From NCBI RefSeq assembly GCF_014845115.1, contig NZ_NKUI01000045.1, positions 1 to 49,737 on the forward strand: a DNA stretch of 49,737 nucleotides. Direction: 5' to 3'. Positions 9,286-19,891 of this stretch are shown one piece after another. A program made the translations under genes and the position numbers. The DNA is from Methylorubrum zatmanii. GTDB taxonomy: Bacteria; Pseudomonadota; Alphaproteobacteria; Rhizobiales; Beijerinckiaceae. Below the pieces are notes generated by a model. The model saw only the letters and a program-made list of their open reading frames with translations. It did not search any database and was not told where the DNA came from. Numbering within the stretch: the first letter of the stretch is position 1; each line of letters starts with the position of its first letter.

Positions 9286-9406
9286 GGGAACGTTTCCTCC
9301 GCAGCATTCGCGAACGGACGCACGGCTGCTGGTGCGTCGCGTGGGCGGAAACGCACGGACGCGCGGGAGGGTTGCGCGAAAAACGTTGAGGCGGCGCCGT
9401 GTGGAT

Positions 9407-9592
9407 TCAGGCGATCTTCGTCGTCATATCGACGAGGGAGGCTTCGCCGCTGCGCTTCACCAGGGCGATAGCGTGCTCGCAATCCTCGCGGCGGACGTAA
9501 CCTTCACCGGAATCGGCGATGACGTTGCCGTTCTGCACCCGCAGGCGCCAGCGCCACTCGCCGCCCGCGTCACGATAGAGTTCGAAGCGCAT
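9407..9592 (-). CDS. DUF1508 (YegP-like) domain protein
   Basis: The protein has 61 aa. The start at 9592 has GGAG spaced about 8 bp upstream; a longer open frame upstream is non-coding in composition. The single DUF1508 repeat is recognisable: FELYRDAGGEWRWRLRVQNG, VIADSGEGY, then an EDCEHAIALVK helix. These small alpha/beta proteins are cytoplasmic and of unknown function. The gene sits between the helicase and the secreted-protein gene, all on the minus strand. Confidence 0.8.
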   Translation of the reverse strand: MRFELYRDAGGEWRWRLRVQNGNVIADSGEGYVRREDCEHAIALVKRSGEASLVDMTTKIA

Positions 9593-9677
9593 TCGACCTG
9601 TCTCCTGCCGGCCGCGCCTCGATAGAGCGCGACGCGGGATACAACGCATCCCGCGCCGAAAGGATCGCTTCCGCGGA

Positions 9678-11219
9678 TCAGGAACGCGGGGAACGGTCGA
9701 GCCAGCCGATCGCCCGGCCGCCCTCGGCGCCGGAGCGGGCGGGCCGTGCATCACCGCGACGACCGTCATTCGGGCGCCCGCCCTGGGGACGCGCGCCCTG
9801 CGGCCGGCCCTCGCCGGCCCGCTCCGGGCGGCGCTGGTCGGAGCGCTGGCCATCGGGACGCGGCCCACGGCTGTCCTGACGCTGGTCCTGGCGATGGCCC
9901 GGCTGGCCGCCGGGGCGACCGCCGCGGGCCTCGTGGGCGCGGTGCTCGCCGCGACCCTCGCCGCGACCTTCCTGGCCACGACCGCCCGGACGGCCCTGGC
10001 GCTGGCCCGGACGACCCTGCGGCTGACGCGGCGGGCGGCGCGCCTCCTCGGCGGCGGTCTCCTGCGCCTCCTGGCGGCTCGGCGGCTGGAAGCCCTCGGG
10101 GAAGCCGACCACCGGGACCTTCTGGCGCGTGGTCCGCTCGATGTCGCGCAGGTAGGCGCGCTCCTCGTCGTTGCAGAACGAGATCGCCTGCCCCTCCGCG
10201 CCGGCGCGGGCCGTGCGGCCGATGCGGTGGACGTAGGATTCCGGCACGTTCGGCAGGTCGTAGTTCACCACATGGGTGACGCCCTCGACGTCGATACCGC
10301 GCGCCGCGATATCGGTCGCCACGAGCACGCGGCAGGAGCCGTCGCGGAAGGCGGCCAGCGCCCGCTCACGCTGCGGCTGGCTCTTGTTGCCGTGGATCGC
10401 CGCGCCGACGATGCCGACCTTGTCGAGGCCGCGCACCACCCGGTCCGCCCCATGCTTGGTGCGGGTGAAGACGAGGACGCGCTCGATCTTCGGATCGCGC
10501 AGGACGTGGTTGAGCAGCGCCTGCTTGGCACCGGTATGGCAGAAGATGACCTGCTGATCGACGCGCTCGGCGGTAGTGGCCACCGGAGTCACCGCGACCT
10601 GCACCGGGTTGGAGAGATACTGGTCGGCGAGGCCGGCGATGTTCTTCGGCATGGTGGCCGAGAAGAACAGGCTCTGGCGCCGCGCCGGCAGCATCTTCAC
10701 GATGCGCTTCAGCGCGTGGATGAAGCCGAGGTCGAGCATCTGGTCGGCCTCGTCGAGGACGAGGATCTCGACGCCCTCCAGCGTCAGCGCCCGGCGGTCG
10801 ACGAGGTCGATCAACCGGCCGGGAGTGGCGACGAGGATGTCGACGCCCGGCGCGATCGCGCGCTCCTGGCGGCTGATGTTCACGCCGCCGAACACGACGG
10901 TGCTGGTATAGGGCAGGTGCCGGCCGTAATCCGAGAAGCTCTCGGCGATCTGGCTCGCCAGCTCACGGGTCGGCGAGAGCACGAGCACGCGGCAACCGCG
11001 GCGCGGCGCCCGGCGGTTCTCGAGCGAGAGGCGGTGCAGGATCGGCAAAGCGAAGGCGGCGGTCTTGCCGGTGCCGGTCTGGGCGATGCCGCAGAGGTCG
11101 CGCCCCTCCATCGCCGGCGGCAGGGCCTGCGTCTGGATCGGCGTCGGCGACACGTAGCCAGCCTCGCCAAGCGCGCGCAGGATGGGCTCGGCGAGGCCGA
11201 AATCGGTAAACTGGGTCAA
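9678..11219 (-). CDS. rhlE: DEAD-box RNA helicase, RhlE type
   Basis: The protein has 513 aa if it starts at TTG 11219, where homology to the Q-motif region begins (MTQFTDFGL); an ATG at 11333 would add 38 unconserved residues. It carries Q motif SPTPIQ (24-29), Walker A AQTGTGKT (46-53), PTREL (83-87), DEAD (156-159), SAT, and the C-terminal HRIGRTARAG. The last 120 or so residues are a disordered Arg/Gly/Gln-rich tail with RPGQ and GRPGG runs, typical for RNA-binding RhlE proteins acting in ribosome assembly, RNA decay or cold adaptation. The start codon is the only real uncertainty. Confidence 0.92.
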   Translation of the reverse strand: MTQFTDFGLAEPILRALGEAGYVSPTPIQTQALPPAMEGRDLCGIAQTGTGKTAAFALPILHRLSLENRRAPRRGCRVLVLSPTRELASQIAESFSDYGRHLPYTSTVVFGGVNISRQERAIAPGVDILVATPGRLIDLVDRRALTLEGVEILVLDEADQMLDLGFIHALKRIVKMLPARRQSLFFSATMPKNIAGLADQYLSNPVQVAVTPVATTAERVDQQVIFCHTGAKQALLNHVLRDPKIERVLVFTRTKHGADRVVRGLDKVGIVGAAIHGNKSQPQRERALAAFRDGSCRVLVATDIAARGIDVEGVTHVVNYDLPNVPESYVHRIGRTARAGAEGQAISFCNDEERAYLRDIERTTRQKVPVVGFPEGFQPPSRQEAQETAAEEARRPPRQPQGRPGQRQGRPGGRGQEGRGEGRGEHRAHEARGGRPGGQPGHRQDQRQDSRGPRPDGQRSDQRRPERAGEGRPQGARPQGGRPNDGRRGDARPARSGAEGGRAIGWLDRSPRS

Positions 11220-11827
11220 GTCGTTACTTTCGAGGCAGCGGAACCCGAAGGCCGGCGAGACGACTCGCACGGGAATATGATGGGTCCGACGGTCCGGGAG
11301 GCGGCCCGCGTGATGGAGCAGCCTGGGGTGCATGCACGTTGAAGAGAGGGGCCGGGGCGCGATCCCAAAGGGCGCGAACCGTCACGCAGCCCCCTCAAGC
11401 GACCCCGTTCGGCCGCTGACGCTGCGAGTGCGATATGCGGCTTTGCATCTGCGAAGTCAATGAGCCCCGTTGCGAGCCTCGATCCGGCCGCCCGCTCTTG
11501 CGCCCCGCGCCCGCCCGCGACGATTGCCCGGGCAAGACCGGCCCGCTTCCCCCCCTCACATCTGCACTTCGATCAGGCTCACTCTTGGATGGGGCCCACT
11601 CTTGCGAGGTACTCCGCGCGGTCCGATGCATGAGGCAAAGGATACAAACAAAATGATTTTTCCAGAAATCATCATATACTTCGCATCATTTGTTCCGATC
11701 AATTATAAATCTTGACCATAAAACGCACTGATTATCAGGAAAAATACTTCCGATTACCGGAACATCGAACAGCTTGCATCGGATGCCGAATTGGCTGCGC
11801 GACAGTCAACAGGGCAGGAGATGCGAC
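11220..11827. other. Divergent intergenic region between rhlE and the RTX gene, with an AT-rich core
   Basis: It holds no supported gene and serves as promoter space for both flanking genes. From about 11640 to 11760 it is strikingly AT-rich for this genome and has a nested imperfect dyad: acaaaatgat (11648-11657) against atcatttgtt (11685-11694), with gattt/aaatc (11655-11670) inside. A TTGACC hexamer at 11712-11717 could be a -35 element for the RTX gene, but no convincing -10 follows at normal spacing. Confidence 0.45.
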
Positions 11828-12913
11828 ATGGCCGTTATTTCAGGAACGAACGGGGAGAACATTCTTACCGGCACGACGGACGACGACATCATTCTCGGGC
11901 TTCTCGGAAACGACATCATCGTGGATCCGGGCGGATTCAACCGGATCGATGGCCAGGACGGCGACGACCGGATCACCGGCGGCAACGGCCTCGACGACAT
12001 CGCCGGCGGCCCCGGCAACGACACGATCTATGGCGGGGACGGCTCCGATCAGATCATCGGCGAAGCCGGCAACGACGTCATCTACGGCCAGGACGGCAAC
12101 GACTACGCCGCCGGCAATCCCGGCGATGACACGCTCCATGGCGGGCGCGGCGACGATTTCCTCGTCGGCGAGCAAGGCGCCGATCTCGTCTACGGCGACG
12201 AGGGGAACGATTTCGTTGCCGGCGGCGAGGATGACGACATCGTCCATGGCGGCGACGGCGACGACCTCGTCGACGGCGATCTCGGAAACGACACGCTCTT
12301 CGGCGATGCGGGCAACGACACCGCCTTCGGCGATGACGGCAACGACCGGATGTCGGGGGGCAGTGGCATCGACACCCTCGACGGCGCGCTCGGCGTCGAT
12401 ACGGCGGTGTTCGACTTCGCCTTCGCTCAAGCCGGTGTCAGCTCTGCCGGCACGCTGTCGGTGATCGCCGGGCAGAACTCGACCGATACCGTCAAGAACA
12501 CGGAGATCTTCGAATTCTCAGACCGCTCGATCGTCCAGGGTGACGGCAATCAGTCGGTCGACGACCTGTTCTACTTCAGCCACTACGACGACGTGTACAA
12601 GAACGGCATCGATGCCGAAGCGCACTACAGCACCTATGGCTGGAAGGAAGGCCGGGATCCGAACGCCTTCTTCGACACCAAGGGCTATCTGACAGTCTAT
12701 ACGGATGTGGCGGCAGCGGGGATCAACCCGCTGGAGCATTACCTGACCTATGGCTGGAAGGAGGGGCGAGACCCCTCGGCGCAGTTCGATACCAAGCAAT
12801 ATCTGGCGGTCAACGGCGATGTGGCGGCGGCCGGAATCAACCCGCTGCTGCACTACCTCGAGAATGGCGCGGTCGAGGGACGCGCGACCTACGACGACGG
12901 CGCATTCGCCTGA
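11828..12913 (+). CDS. RTX-type calcium-binding repeat protein
   Basis: The protein has 361 aa from the ATG at 11828, preceded by AGGAG 7 bp upstream. Residues about 35-200 are RTX nonapeptides (GGxGxDxUx), for example GGPGNDTIYGGDGSDQI, giving a calcium-binding beta-roll. A spacer follows, then residues about 250-350 with two near-identical copies of a YGWKEGRDP...F-T-YL...DVAAAGINPL-HYL module, a C-terminal module seen in many alphaproteobacterial RTX proteins. No N-terminal signal peptide is present, as expected for type I secretion, but no transporter gene is nearby. The protein is probably extracellular or surface-associated (adhesion, matrix). It is a lone gene with a strong terminator. 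Confidence 0.85.
   Translation: MAVISGTNGENILTGTTDDDIILGLLGNDIIVDPGGFNRIDGQDGDDRITGGNGLDDIAGGPGNDTIYGGDGSDQIIGEAGNDVIYGQDGNDYAAGNPGDDTLHGGRGDDFLVGEQGADLVYGDEGNDFVAGGEDDDIVHGGDGDDLVDGDLGNDTLFGDAGNDTAFGDDGNDRMSGGSGIDTLDGALGVDTAVFDFAFAQAGVSSAGTLSVIAGQNSTDTVKNTEIFEFSDRSIVQGDGNQSVDDLFYFSHYDDVYKNGIDAEAHYSTYGWKEGRDPNAFFDTKGYLTVYTDVAAAGINPLEHYLTYGWKEGRDPSAQFDTKQYLAVNGDVAAAGINPLLHYLENGAVEGRATYDDGAFA
11941..12400 (+). repeat. RTX nonapeptide-coding repeat array
   Basis: This is a run of degenerate 27-bp coding repeats (ggcggc/ggcgac ... aacgac patterns) that encodes roughly 15 GGxGxDxUx units. The repeats are constrained at protein level rather than being identical DNA. Confidence 0.7.
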
Positions 12914-12942
12914 GCCGGCTGATGCGCTCACGTCGGCTACGG

Positions 12943-12966
12943 CCCTGCGAGGCTCTCCTCGCAGGG
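12943..12966 (+). terminator. Hairpin terminator of the RTX gene
   Basis: A perfect 10-bp stem ccctgcgagg / cctcgcaggg with a 4-nt ctct loop lies 30 bp after the stop. The following sequence has only a weak T content (tctgt). Confidence 0.7.
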
Positions 12967-13028
12967 TCTGTCGGCATGCCCATCTCACAGCCGGTGGGCC
13001 GCCGGAACACCGGGACCTCGCCCCAGTC

Positions 13029-13265
13029 TCAGCCCTCGTCGAACCGGCTCATCCGAAACACCTCCGTGCCCGCTCCGTCGATCACGCGCACCGCCTCCGC
13101 CGCCGTGCCGGAGCGCTGCGGCACCCTGGCCCGGGCGAACAGCCGCCTCGCCCGCTCCGCCGCGCCCTCCGCGCTCGACGTCCGCACGGACACGCGCTGC
13201 TGGACGCCCCCCGGCGCGTCCGGCTCCTCGGGACCGAGCACTTCGATGTGATAGGTCTCTCGCAC
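13029..13265 (-). CDS. 78-aa hypothetical protein
   Basis: It starts at GTG 13265, with AGGAG about 12 bp upstream, so a slightly different start is possible. The sequence begins as a beta strand (ETYHIEVLGPEEP), continues with a charged helix (AEGAAERARRLFARARVP), then a VRVIDGAGTEVFRM hairpin. It is small, soluble and cytoplasmic. I do not recognise the family. It is divergent from sseA. Confidence 0.6.
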   Translation of the reverse strand: MRETYHIEVLGPEEPDAPGGVQQRVSVRTSSAEGAAERARRLFARARVPQRSGTAAEAVRVIDGAGTEVFRMSRFDEG

Positions 13266-13454
13266 GTCGGTCTCGTCTCCTGACTTTCGCTCCGGGCTTA
13301 CCCGAACCCCGCGCCGGTTGCAGGCCCCGGACAGGCGAGCCGCACGGTCGCACCCCGCAACCGCACGGGTTTCGCTCGGACGGCCTTGCCGAAAACCCGC
13401 CGATGCCGGATGTGGTGTCTTTCTCGAGGGTCACGCGCGCAGGCGAGGACACCC

Positions 13455-14303
13455 ATGACGACATCGCCCTTCGTCACGCCGGATTGGCTGCACCAGCGCC
13501 TGAGCGCGCCGGACATCGTCGTGCTCGACGCCTCGTGGTACCTGCCGGCGCAGGGGCGCGACGCCGAGGCAGAGTATCGCGCGGCCCATGTTCCCGGCGC
13601 GATCCGCTTCGATCTCGACGCGATGAGCGACACGGAGTCCCACCTGCCCCACATGCTGCCCCGGCCCGAGGTGTTCTCCTCGCGGATGCGGGCGCTCGGC
13701 GTCGGCGACGGGGCGCAGGTGGTCGTCTATGACGGGATGGGCCTGTTCTCGGCGCCGCGGGTGCGCTGGATGCTGCAGACCTTCGGCATGCGCGACGTGA
13801 AGATCCTCGAAGGCGGACTGCCCGCCTGGATCGCCGCCGGCTATGCGACGGAAGATGGCGAGGCCCGCCCGCGCGACCGGCGCCACTTCACCGCCCGGCT
13901 CGACAACGGCGCGGTGGCGGACGGAAACGACATCGCCCGCGCGCTGGCCAACGGCTCGGCCCAGGTGGTCGATGCCCGTTCCGGCCCACGCTTTCGCGGC
14001 GAGGAGGCGGAGCCCCGCCCCGGCGTGCGCCCCGGCCACATGCCCGGCGCCAAGAACCTGCATTACGCGGCGCTCCAGGCCAACGGGCGTCTGCGGGACG
14101 AGGCCTCCCTGCGCGCGGCCATCGCCGAGGCCGGGGTCGATCTCGACCGCCCGGTCATCACCACCTGCGGCTCGGGCGTGACCGCGGCCATCGTCTCGCT
14201 CGCCCTGGAGACCCTGGGGCGGCAGCCGCGGGCCCTCTACGACGGCTCGTGGTCGGAATGGGGAGCCGACCCGAAGCGGCCCGTTGAGACCGGTCCGGCC
14301 TGA
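13455..14303 (+). CDS. sseA: 3-mercaptopyruvate / thiosulfate sulfurtransferase
   Basis: The protein has 282 aa from the ATG at 13455 (MTTSPFVTPDWL), with GAGG upstream. It has two rhodanese domains: an inactive N-terminal one (about 5-135, LDASWYLP, EYRAAHVPGA) and a C-terminal one (about 155-278) with the loop CGSGVTA, catalytic Cys238. CGSGVTA is the signature of mercaptopyruvate sulfurtransferases; thiosulfate sulfurtransferases usually have CRKGVTA. It moves sulfane sulfur from 3-mercaptopyruvate to an acceptor such as cyanide or thioredoxin. It is cytoplasmic and monocistronic. Confidence 0.92.
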   Translation: MTTSPFVTPDWLHQRLSAPDIVVLDASWYLPAQGRDAEAEYRAAHVPGAIRFDLDAMSDTESHLPHMLPRPEVFSSRMRALGVGDGAQVVVYDGMGLFSAPRVRWMLQTFGMRDVKILEGGLPAWIAAGYATEDGEARPRDRRHFTARLDNGAVADGNDIARALANGSAQVVDARSGPRFRGEEAEPRPGVRPGHMPGAKNLHYAALQANGRLRDEASLRAAIAEAGVDLDRPVITTCGSGVTAAIVSLALETLGRQPRALYDGSWSEWGADPKRPVETGPA

Positions 14304-14475
14304 ACGCCCGACATACCGGCCGCGGTGCATTCCGGGGAAGGCGGCCGGGAAGAGGACGACACAGCGTTAACGGACAGCTAAGAGGGGCGCCTTAGGCTTG
14401 GCCGAAGCGGGCCGCCGGGGCCCCGTTTCGCCTGGGCGACCGGACGCGCGTCGCGAAAGGTTCGGAGGACACGGC

Positions 14476-16203
14476 TTGGGCAGGGGCCCCGAACGCTGGC
14501 AGCTCTACCGCCTGCTCGGTCACGAGGTGGTGCGCGCGGTCCGTGAGCGGACGATGCGGCTCACGGCGCGCCCGGAGATCCTCACCCGCGCCCGGGTGAC
14601 CGGCCTCGTCATCGCCCCGCACGATCTGCGCACCAGCGACGCCTCACTCTCGGACGACATCTATTCCGGCCTGTTCGTCTTCGCCGGCCGCTCGCTGGTG
14701 GTCAGTGGCCGCTCGCCCTTCGACTACGACCCGCCCTCCCCCGAATGGGCGGATGCCCTCTACGGGTTCGGCTGGCTGCGCCACCTGCGCGCCGCCGACA
14801 CCGCGCTCGCCCGCGCCAATGCCCGCGCCTTCGTCTCGGACTTCATGAGCGGACGCGGCGAGGCCGCCCGCGCGAGCCCGGTGCCGGTAGCCTCCCGGCG
14901 GCTGATCTCGTTCCTGTGCCAGTCGCCGCTGGTGCTGGAGGGGGCCGACCACGCTTTCTATCAGGCCTTCCTGAAAGCCATCGGCAAGGGCGCGCGGGAG
15001 CTGGAGCGGTCGCTGCGCCGCTCGGCACCGCCGCAATCGCGCCTGCTGGCGGCGGTGGCCCTGACCTATGCCGGCCTGTGCTGCGAGGGCATCGAGCCGA
15101 TCCTGCGCCGGGCGACGCGCATCCTCGTGCGCGAGCTCGAACAGCAGATCCTGCCCGATGGCGGCCACCGTTCGCGGGATCCGCGCTTTTCCATGGAGTT
15201 GCTGCTCGACCTGCTGCCGCTGCGCCAGAGCTTCCTCAGCCGCAGCGTCGATCCGCCGGAAGCGCTCCTGCGCGCCGTCGACCGGATGCTGCCGGCCCTG
15301 CGCCTGCTGCGCCACGGCGACGCCTCGCTCAGCCATTTCAATGGCATGGGCGTCACCGCCGCCGACCATCTCGCCACGCTACTGGTCTATGACGGCGCCG
15401 GCACAGAGCCGCTGATGTACGCCCCCCATTCCGGCTATGCCCGGCTGGAGCTGGGTCGGGTCGTGCTCGTCTGCGATGTCGGCGCGCCGCCGCCGATGGA
15501 TCAGTCGCGGGAGGCCGCCGCCGGCTGCCTCTCCTTCGAGCTGACCAGCGGGGCGCAGCGCATCGTCGTCAATTGCGGCAGCCCCGCCAGTGGCGGCGAA
15601 CTGCGCCGGGCGGCGCGCAGCACCGCCGCGCACTCGACCGCGACGGTAGCCGACACCTCCTCCTGCCGCTTCCTCGACGAGCCAGAGGATTGGTGGATCG
15701 GCCGCCTCGCCGCGCGCTGGCTGCTGGCGCGCCGCGGCCCGGTGGTGCTGCGGGGGCCCGGCCCCGTGGCGGTCGAGCGCCGCACCGAGAACGGCGCGGC
15801 GGTGCTCGCCGCGCGCCATGACGGCTATGTCCAGGAATTCGGCCTCGTCCACGAGCGCCGCTGGCGCCTCGCCGAAGGTCCGATCCGCCTGGAGGGCGAG
15901 GACGCCTTCCGCCGCGACGGCAAGAACCAGCGCACTAACCAGCGCGCCCGGCCGCATCCGGTGGCGGTGCGTTTCCACCTTCACACCGCCGTCGCCGCGC
16001 AGGCGCGGGAAGACGGCAGTGTGACCCTTGGGCTACCGACCGGTGAGACGTGGCGCTTCTCGGCCGAAGGCGCGACGGTGGCGATCGAGGAAAGCGTGTA
16101 CTTCGCCGGAGTGGTCGGCGCCCGCCGTACGGCACAGATCGTGCTGCACCTGATAGCGACCGGGGAGGATACCCTCGTGCGCTGGCGGATCGAGCAGGTC
16201 TGA
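14476..16203 (+). CDS. Heparinase II/III family protein
   Basis: The protein has 575 aa if started at TTG 14476, which has GGAGG 7 bp upstream; other starts lack a ribosome-binding site. The N-terminal half is an alpha-helical toroid-like region ([23 protein letters not shown]). The C-terminal half has the beta-sandwich of heparinase II/III proteins, with [32 protein letters not shown] and [16 protein letters not shown]. In Rhizobiales this gene is usually next to purH, as here. The family includes polysaccharide lyases for uronic-acid polymers, but these cytoplasm-predicted members (no signal peptide) are uncharacterised. Confidence 0.85.
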   Translation: MGRGPERWQLYRLLGHEVVRAVRERTMRLTARPEILTRARVTGLVIAPHDLRTSDASLSDDIYSGLFVFAGRSLVVSGRSPFDYDPPSPEWADALYGFGWLRHLRAADTALARANARAFVSDFMSGRGEAARASPVPVASRRLISFLCQSPLVLEGADHAFYQAFLKAIGKGARELERSLRRSAPPQSRLLAAVALTYAGLCCEGIEPILRRATRILVRELEQQILPDGGHRSRDPRFSMELLLDLLPLRQSFLSRSVDPPEALLRAVDRMLPALRLLRHGDASLSHFNGMGVTAADHLATLLVYDGAGTEPLMYAPHSGYARLELGRVVLVCDVGAPPPMDQSREAAAGCLSFELTSGAQRIVVNCGSPASGGELRRAARSTAAHSTATVADTSSCRFLDEPEDWWIGRLAARWLLARRGPVVLRGPGPVAVERRTENGAAVLAARHDGYVQEFGLVHERRWRLAEGPIRLEGEDAFRRDGKNQRTNQRARPHPVAVRFHLHTAVAAQAREDGSVTLGLPTGETWRFSAEGATVAIEESVYFAGVVGARRTAQIVLHLIATGEDTLVRWRIEQV

Positions 16204-16384
16204 CGAACACTCCCATCGCGCCCTCTGGGCGCAGTCCGGATCCGCCCTGTCGAAGGAGTGGACGGGATCTGGGCTGGCACCGTCGTTTCCGAAAGGCCAT
16301 CTTCCCCTGGTCGAACTGGCTGCCGGCGCCGGTTCCGTGCTACCGCGCGCGCAAATCCCTCCTATGACGACAAGGGCCACCACG

Positions 16385-17983
16385 ATGCCGCGCGACCAGA
16401 TCCGAGTGACCCGCGCCCTGCTCTCGGTTTCGGACAAGACCGGGCTCACGGATTTCGCCGCCGCGCTGATCGGACAGGGGGTGGAACTGGTCTCGACCGG
16501 CGGCACCCATCGCGCGCTCACCGAGGCCGGGCTGGCGGTCAGGGAAGTGTCCGAGCTGACCCGCTTCCCCGAGATGATGGATGGCCGGGTCAAGACGCTG
16601 CATCCGGCAGTCCATGGCGGCCTGCTCGCCGTACGCGACAATCCCGAGCATCAGGCGGCGCTCGCCGCCCACGGCATCGGCGCCATCGACCTGCTCGTGG
16701 TCAACCTCTACCCCTTCGAGGAGACGCTGAAGGCCGGCAAGGGCTACGACGATTGCGTCGAGAACATCGATGTCGGCGGGCCGGCCATGATCCGCGCCGC
16801 CGCCAAGAACCACGCCGACGTGGCGGTGGTGGTCGATGTGACGGATTATGCCGCGATCCTCGCCGAGCTCTCCGCCCAGACGGGCAGCCTCAGCGCCGCG
16901 ACCCGGCGGCGGCTGGCGCAGAAGGCGTTCTCCCGCACCGCCTCCTACGACGCCGCCATCGCCAACTGGCTTGCCGAGGTCGAGGGGAGCGAGGCGGCGC
17001 CGACCTTCCGGGCACTCGGGGGAACGCTGGCCCAGAGCCTGCGCTACGGCGAGAACCCGCATCAAGCGGCGGCCTTCTACCGCCTGCCCGGCACCCTGCG
17101 CCCCGGCATCGCCACCGCCCGGCAGGTACAGGGCAAGGAACTGTCCTACAACAACCTCAACGACACCGACGCGGCCTATGAATGCGTCGGCGAGTTCGAT
17201 CCCGCCCGCACGGCGGCGGTGGCGATCATCAAGCACGCCAACCCCTGCGGCGTGGCGGAAGGATCGAGCCTGCTCGATGCCTATGAGCGGGCTCTGGCCT
17301 GCGACCCGACTTCGGCTTTCGGCGGCATCGTCGCGCTCAACCGCACCCTCGACGCGGAGGCCGCGCGGAAGATCGTCGAGATTTTCACCGAGGTCATCAT
17401 CGCCCCCGATGCCTCGGACGAGGCCAAGGCGATCATCGCCGCCAAGAAGAACCTGCGCCTCCTGCTCGCCGGCGGCCTGCCCGATCCGCGGGCGAAGGGC
17501 GAGGTGATCCGCACCGTGGCCGGGGGCTTCCTCGTCCAGGGCCGCGACGCCGCCAGCGTCGACGAGATGACGCTGAACGTCGTGACCAAGCGCGCGCCGA
17601 GCGAGGCGGAACTCGCCGACATGCGGTTCGCCTACCGGGTCGCCAAGCACGTGAAGTCGAACGCCATCGTCTATGCCAAGGGCGGCGCCACGGTCGGCAT
17701 CGGCGCCGGGCAGATGTCGCGGGTCGATTCCTCGATCACCGCCGCGCGCAAGGCGGCGGAAGCGGCCCAGCGCCTCGGCCTGACGGAGAGCCTCGCCAAG
17801 GGTTCGGCGGTCGCCTCCGACGCCTTCTTCCCCTTCGCCGACGGTCTGCTCGCGGCGGCCGAGGCCGGCGCCACCGCCGTGATCCAACCCGGCGGCTCGA
17901 TGCGCGACGACGAGGTGATCAAGGCCGCCGACGAGGCCGGGCTGGCGATGGTGTTCACCGGCACGCGCCACTTCCGGCACTGA
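16385..17983 (+). CDS. purH: Bifunctional AICAR transformylase / IMP cyclohydrolase
   Basis: The protein has 532 aa from ATG 16385 ([20 protein letters not shown]), matching the usual 525-535; an in-frame ATG at 16364 has no ribosome-binding site. The N-terminal MGS-like cyclohydrolase domain (about 1-200) shows [18 protein letters not shown] and NIDVGGPAM. The transformylase domain shows [20 protein letters not shown], the catalytic IKHANPCG, and GMSRVDSS-like GQMSRVDSS. It performs the last two steps of IMP synthesis using 10-formyl-THF. It is followed by a strong terminator. Confidence 0.97.
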   Translation: MPRDQIRVTRALLSVSDKTGLTDFAAALIGQGVELVSTGGTHRALTEAGLAVREVSELTRFPEMMDGRVKTLHPAVHGGLLAVRDNPEHQAALAAHGIGAIDLLVVNLYPFEETLKAGKGYDDCVENIDVGGPAMIRAAAKNHADVAVVVDVTDYAAILAELSAQTGSLSAATRRRLAQKAFSRTASYDAAIANWLAEVEGSEAAPTFRALGGTLAQSLRYGENPHQAAAFYRLPGTLRPGIATARQVQGKELSYNNLNDTDAAYECVGEFDPARTAAVAIIKHANPCGVAEGSSLLDAYERALACDPTSAFGGIVALNRTLDAEAARKIVEIFTEVIIAPDASDEAKAIIAAKKNLRLLLAGGLPDPRAKGEVIRTVAGGFLVQGRDAASVDEMTLNVVTKRAPSEAELADMRFAYRVAKHVKSNAIVYAKGGATVGIGAGQMSRVDSSITAARKAAEAAQRLGLTESLAKGSAVASDAFFPFADGLLAAAEAGATAVIQPGGSMRDDEVIKAADEAGLAMVFTGTRHFRH

Positions 17984-18147
17984 TACGGCGCCCGCTTGAT
18001 CGGAGCGGGTTCCGTATCGGCCAGCCCGCGCGGCACTTGAGCGATGACGCCATCCGCCATCCCGAAGGAATCAACCGGATGGCGTATGAGATCGGAGAGG
18101 CCGGGCGGATTTCGAAAAAATCGGCTCGGCCTCCTTCAAGCCCGAAC

Positions 18148-18181
18148 GAAAAAGGCCCCGCCTCGCGGCGGGGCCTTTCTC
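18148..18181. terminator. Bidirectional terminator between purH and actP
   Basis: A perfect 11-bp stem aaaggccccgc (18151-18161) / gcggggccttt (18168-18178) with a 6-nt loop is flanked by A-rich sequence on the left and a T-containing tract on the right. It serves convergent purH (+) and actP (-). Confidence 0.9.
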
Positions 18182-18202
18182 TTGTGTGCGTGAGGCAGCG
18201 CG

Positions 18203-19891
18203 TCAGTGCGCGTGCGCGGTCGAGGCCCCGATACCGGTCTCCGAGCGCACATACTGAGCGTCGAAGGCGGCGCGCTCGCGGTTCGCCCGGCGGGTGCGGT
18301 CGAGCAGCGAGACGCCCCAGATCGTCACGAAGGCCAGCGGCATCGAGAACAGGGCCGGGTTGGCATAGGGGAACAGGGCCGTCGGATGGCCGAAGGTCTT
18401 CACCCAGACCGCGTCCGACAGGACCACCATGACCACCGCCGCGATCAGGCCGACGAGGCCGCCGATAAGCGCGCCCCAGGTCGTGGTGCCGCGCCACAGG
18501 ATCGACATGGCAAGCACCGGGAAGTTGCAGCTCGCCGCCACCGAGAAGGCGAGGCCGACCATGAAGGCGACGTTCTGGTTCTCAAACACGTAGCCGAGAT
18601 AGATCGCCACGATGCCGATGCCGACGGCGGAGGCCTTGGAGAGGTTCACCTCCGCCTTCTCCGTGGTGCGGCCGCGGGCGAAGACCTGGGCATAGAGATC
18701 GTGGCTGATCGCCGAAGCGCCGGCGAGCGTCAGGCCCGCCACCACCGCGAGAATGGTCGCGAAGGCCACCGCCGAGATGAAGCCGAGGAAGTACGGCCCG
18801 CCGACGGCGTTGGCGAGGTTCACGGCCACCATGTTGGTGCCGCCGATCATGTCCTTGATCTTGTCGTAGGTGGTGCCGTCCGCGCCGAGCTTGAAGTAGC
18901 TCGGATCGGACATCAGCAGGGCGATGCCGCCGAAGCCGATGATGAAGGTGAGGATGTAGAAGTAGCCGATCAGGCCGGTGGCGTAGAACACCGACTTGCG
19001 GGCAGCCTGGGCGTCCGACACCGTGAAGAAGCGCATCAGGATGTGCGGCAGGCCGGCGGTGCCGAACATCAGCCCGACGCCGAGCGAGATCGAGTCGATC
19101 GGGTTGGAGACGAGGCCGCCCGGCGCCATGATGGCGTCGCCCTTCGGATGCGTCTGCACGGCGGCGGCGAACAGCCTCTCGGGGCTGAAGCCGTAATGGT
19201 AGAGCACCGCGCCGGCCATGAAGCTCGCGCCGCCGAGCAGCAGGCAGGCCTTGATGACCTGCACCCAGGTCGTCGCCTTCATGCCGCCGAAGGCGACGTA
19301 GATGATCATCAGCGCGCCGACGATTACCACCGCGTAGAGGTAGGGCAGGCCGAACAGGAGCTGGATCAGCTTACCGGCGCCGACCATCTGGGCGATCAGG
19401 TAGAACGCCACCACCACGAGGGTGCCGGTCGCCGAGATGATGCGGATCGAGGTCTGGTCGAGGCGGAAGCTCGCCACGTCGGCGAAGGTGAACTTGCCGA
19501 GGTTGCGCAGCCGCTCCGCAATCAGGAACAGCACGATCGGCCAGCCCACGAGAAAGCCCGTCGAGTAGATCAGGCCGTCGAAGCCCGAGGAATAGACGAG
19601 GCCCGAGATGCCGAGGAATGAGGCCGCCGACATGTAGTCGCCGGCGATGGCGAGGGCGTTGGTGCGGGCCGAGATGCCGCCGCCGGCCGCGTAGAAGTCG
19701 GCCGCCGATTTCGAGCCCTTGGCCGCCCGGTAGGTGATGCCGAGGGTGAAGATCACGAAGAAGAAGAACATGGCCACGGCGGGCCAGTTCGTGGCCTGCT
19801 GCTGCACTTGGCCGAGATCCGGCCCGGCGGCGAGGGCCGAGGTCGCGCCGAGGCCGAGGCCCGCGCCGAGAAGGGGAACGAAGCGGATCAT
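18203..19891 (-). CDS. actP: Cation/acetate symporter, SSS family
   Basis: The protein has 562 aa from the ATG at 19891, which overlaps the upstream DUF485 stop (ATGA). It has a signal-like N terminus ([21 protein letters not shown]) and then about 13 hydrophobic segments. Family motifs are [40 protein letters not shown] and [15 protein letters not shown]. ActP imports acetate and related short acids (glyoxylate, pyruvate-like acids) with Na+ or H+ across the inner membrane. It is paired with DUF485 and close to acs, giving an acetate-uptake and activation module. Confidence 0.95.
   Translation of the reverse strand: MIRFVPLLGAGLGLGATSALAAGPDLGQVQQQATNWPAVAMFFFFVIFTLGITYRAAKGSKSAADFYAAGGGISARTNALAIAGDYMSAASFLGISGLVYSSGFDGLIYSTGFLVGWPIVLFLIAERLRNLGKFTFADVASFRLDQTSIRIISATGTLVVVAFYLIAQMVGAGKLIQLLFGLPYLYAVVIVGALMIIYVAFGGMKATTWVQVIKACLLLGGASFMAGAVLYHYGFSPERLFAAAVQTHPKGDAIMAPGGLVSNPIDSISLGVGLMFGTAGLPHILMRFFTVSDAQAARKSVFYATGLIGYFYILTFIIGFGGIALLMSDPSYFKLGADGTTYDKIKDMIGGTNMVAVNLANAVGGPYFLGFISAVAFATILAVVAGLTLAGASAISHDLYAQVFARGRTTEKAEVNLSKASAVGIGIVAIYLGYVFENQNVAFMVGLAFSVAASCNFPVLAMSILWRGTTTWGALIGGLVGLIAAVVMVVLSDAVWVKTFGHPTALFPYANPALFSMPLAFVTIWGVSLLDRTRRANRERAAFDAQYVRSETGIGASTAHAH

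Noticed and set aside
11220..11333. N-terminal extension of RhlE to ATG 11333
   Set aside because: The 38 extra residues do not look like the helicase family, which begins right at the Q-motif region (TTG 11219).
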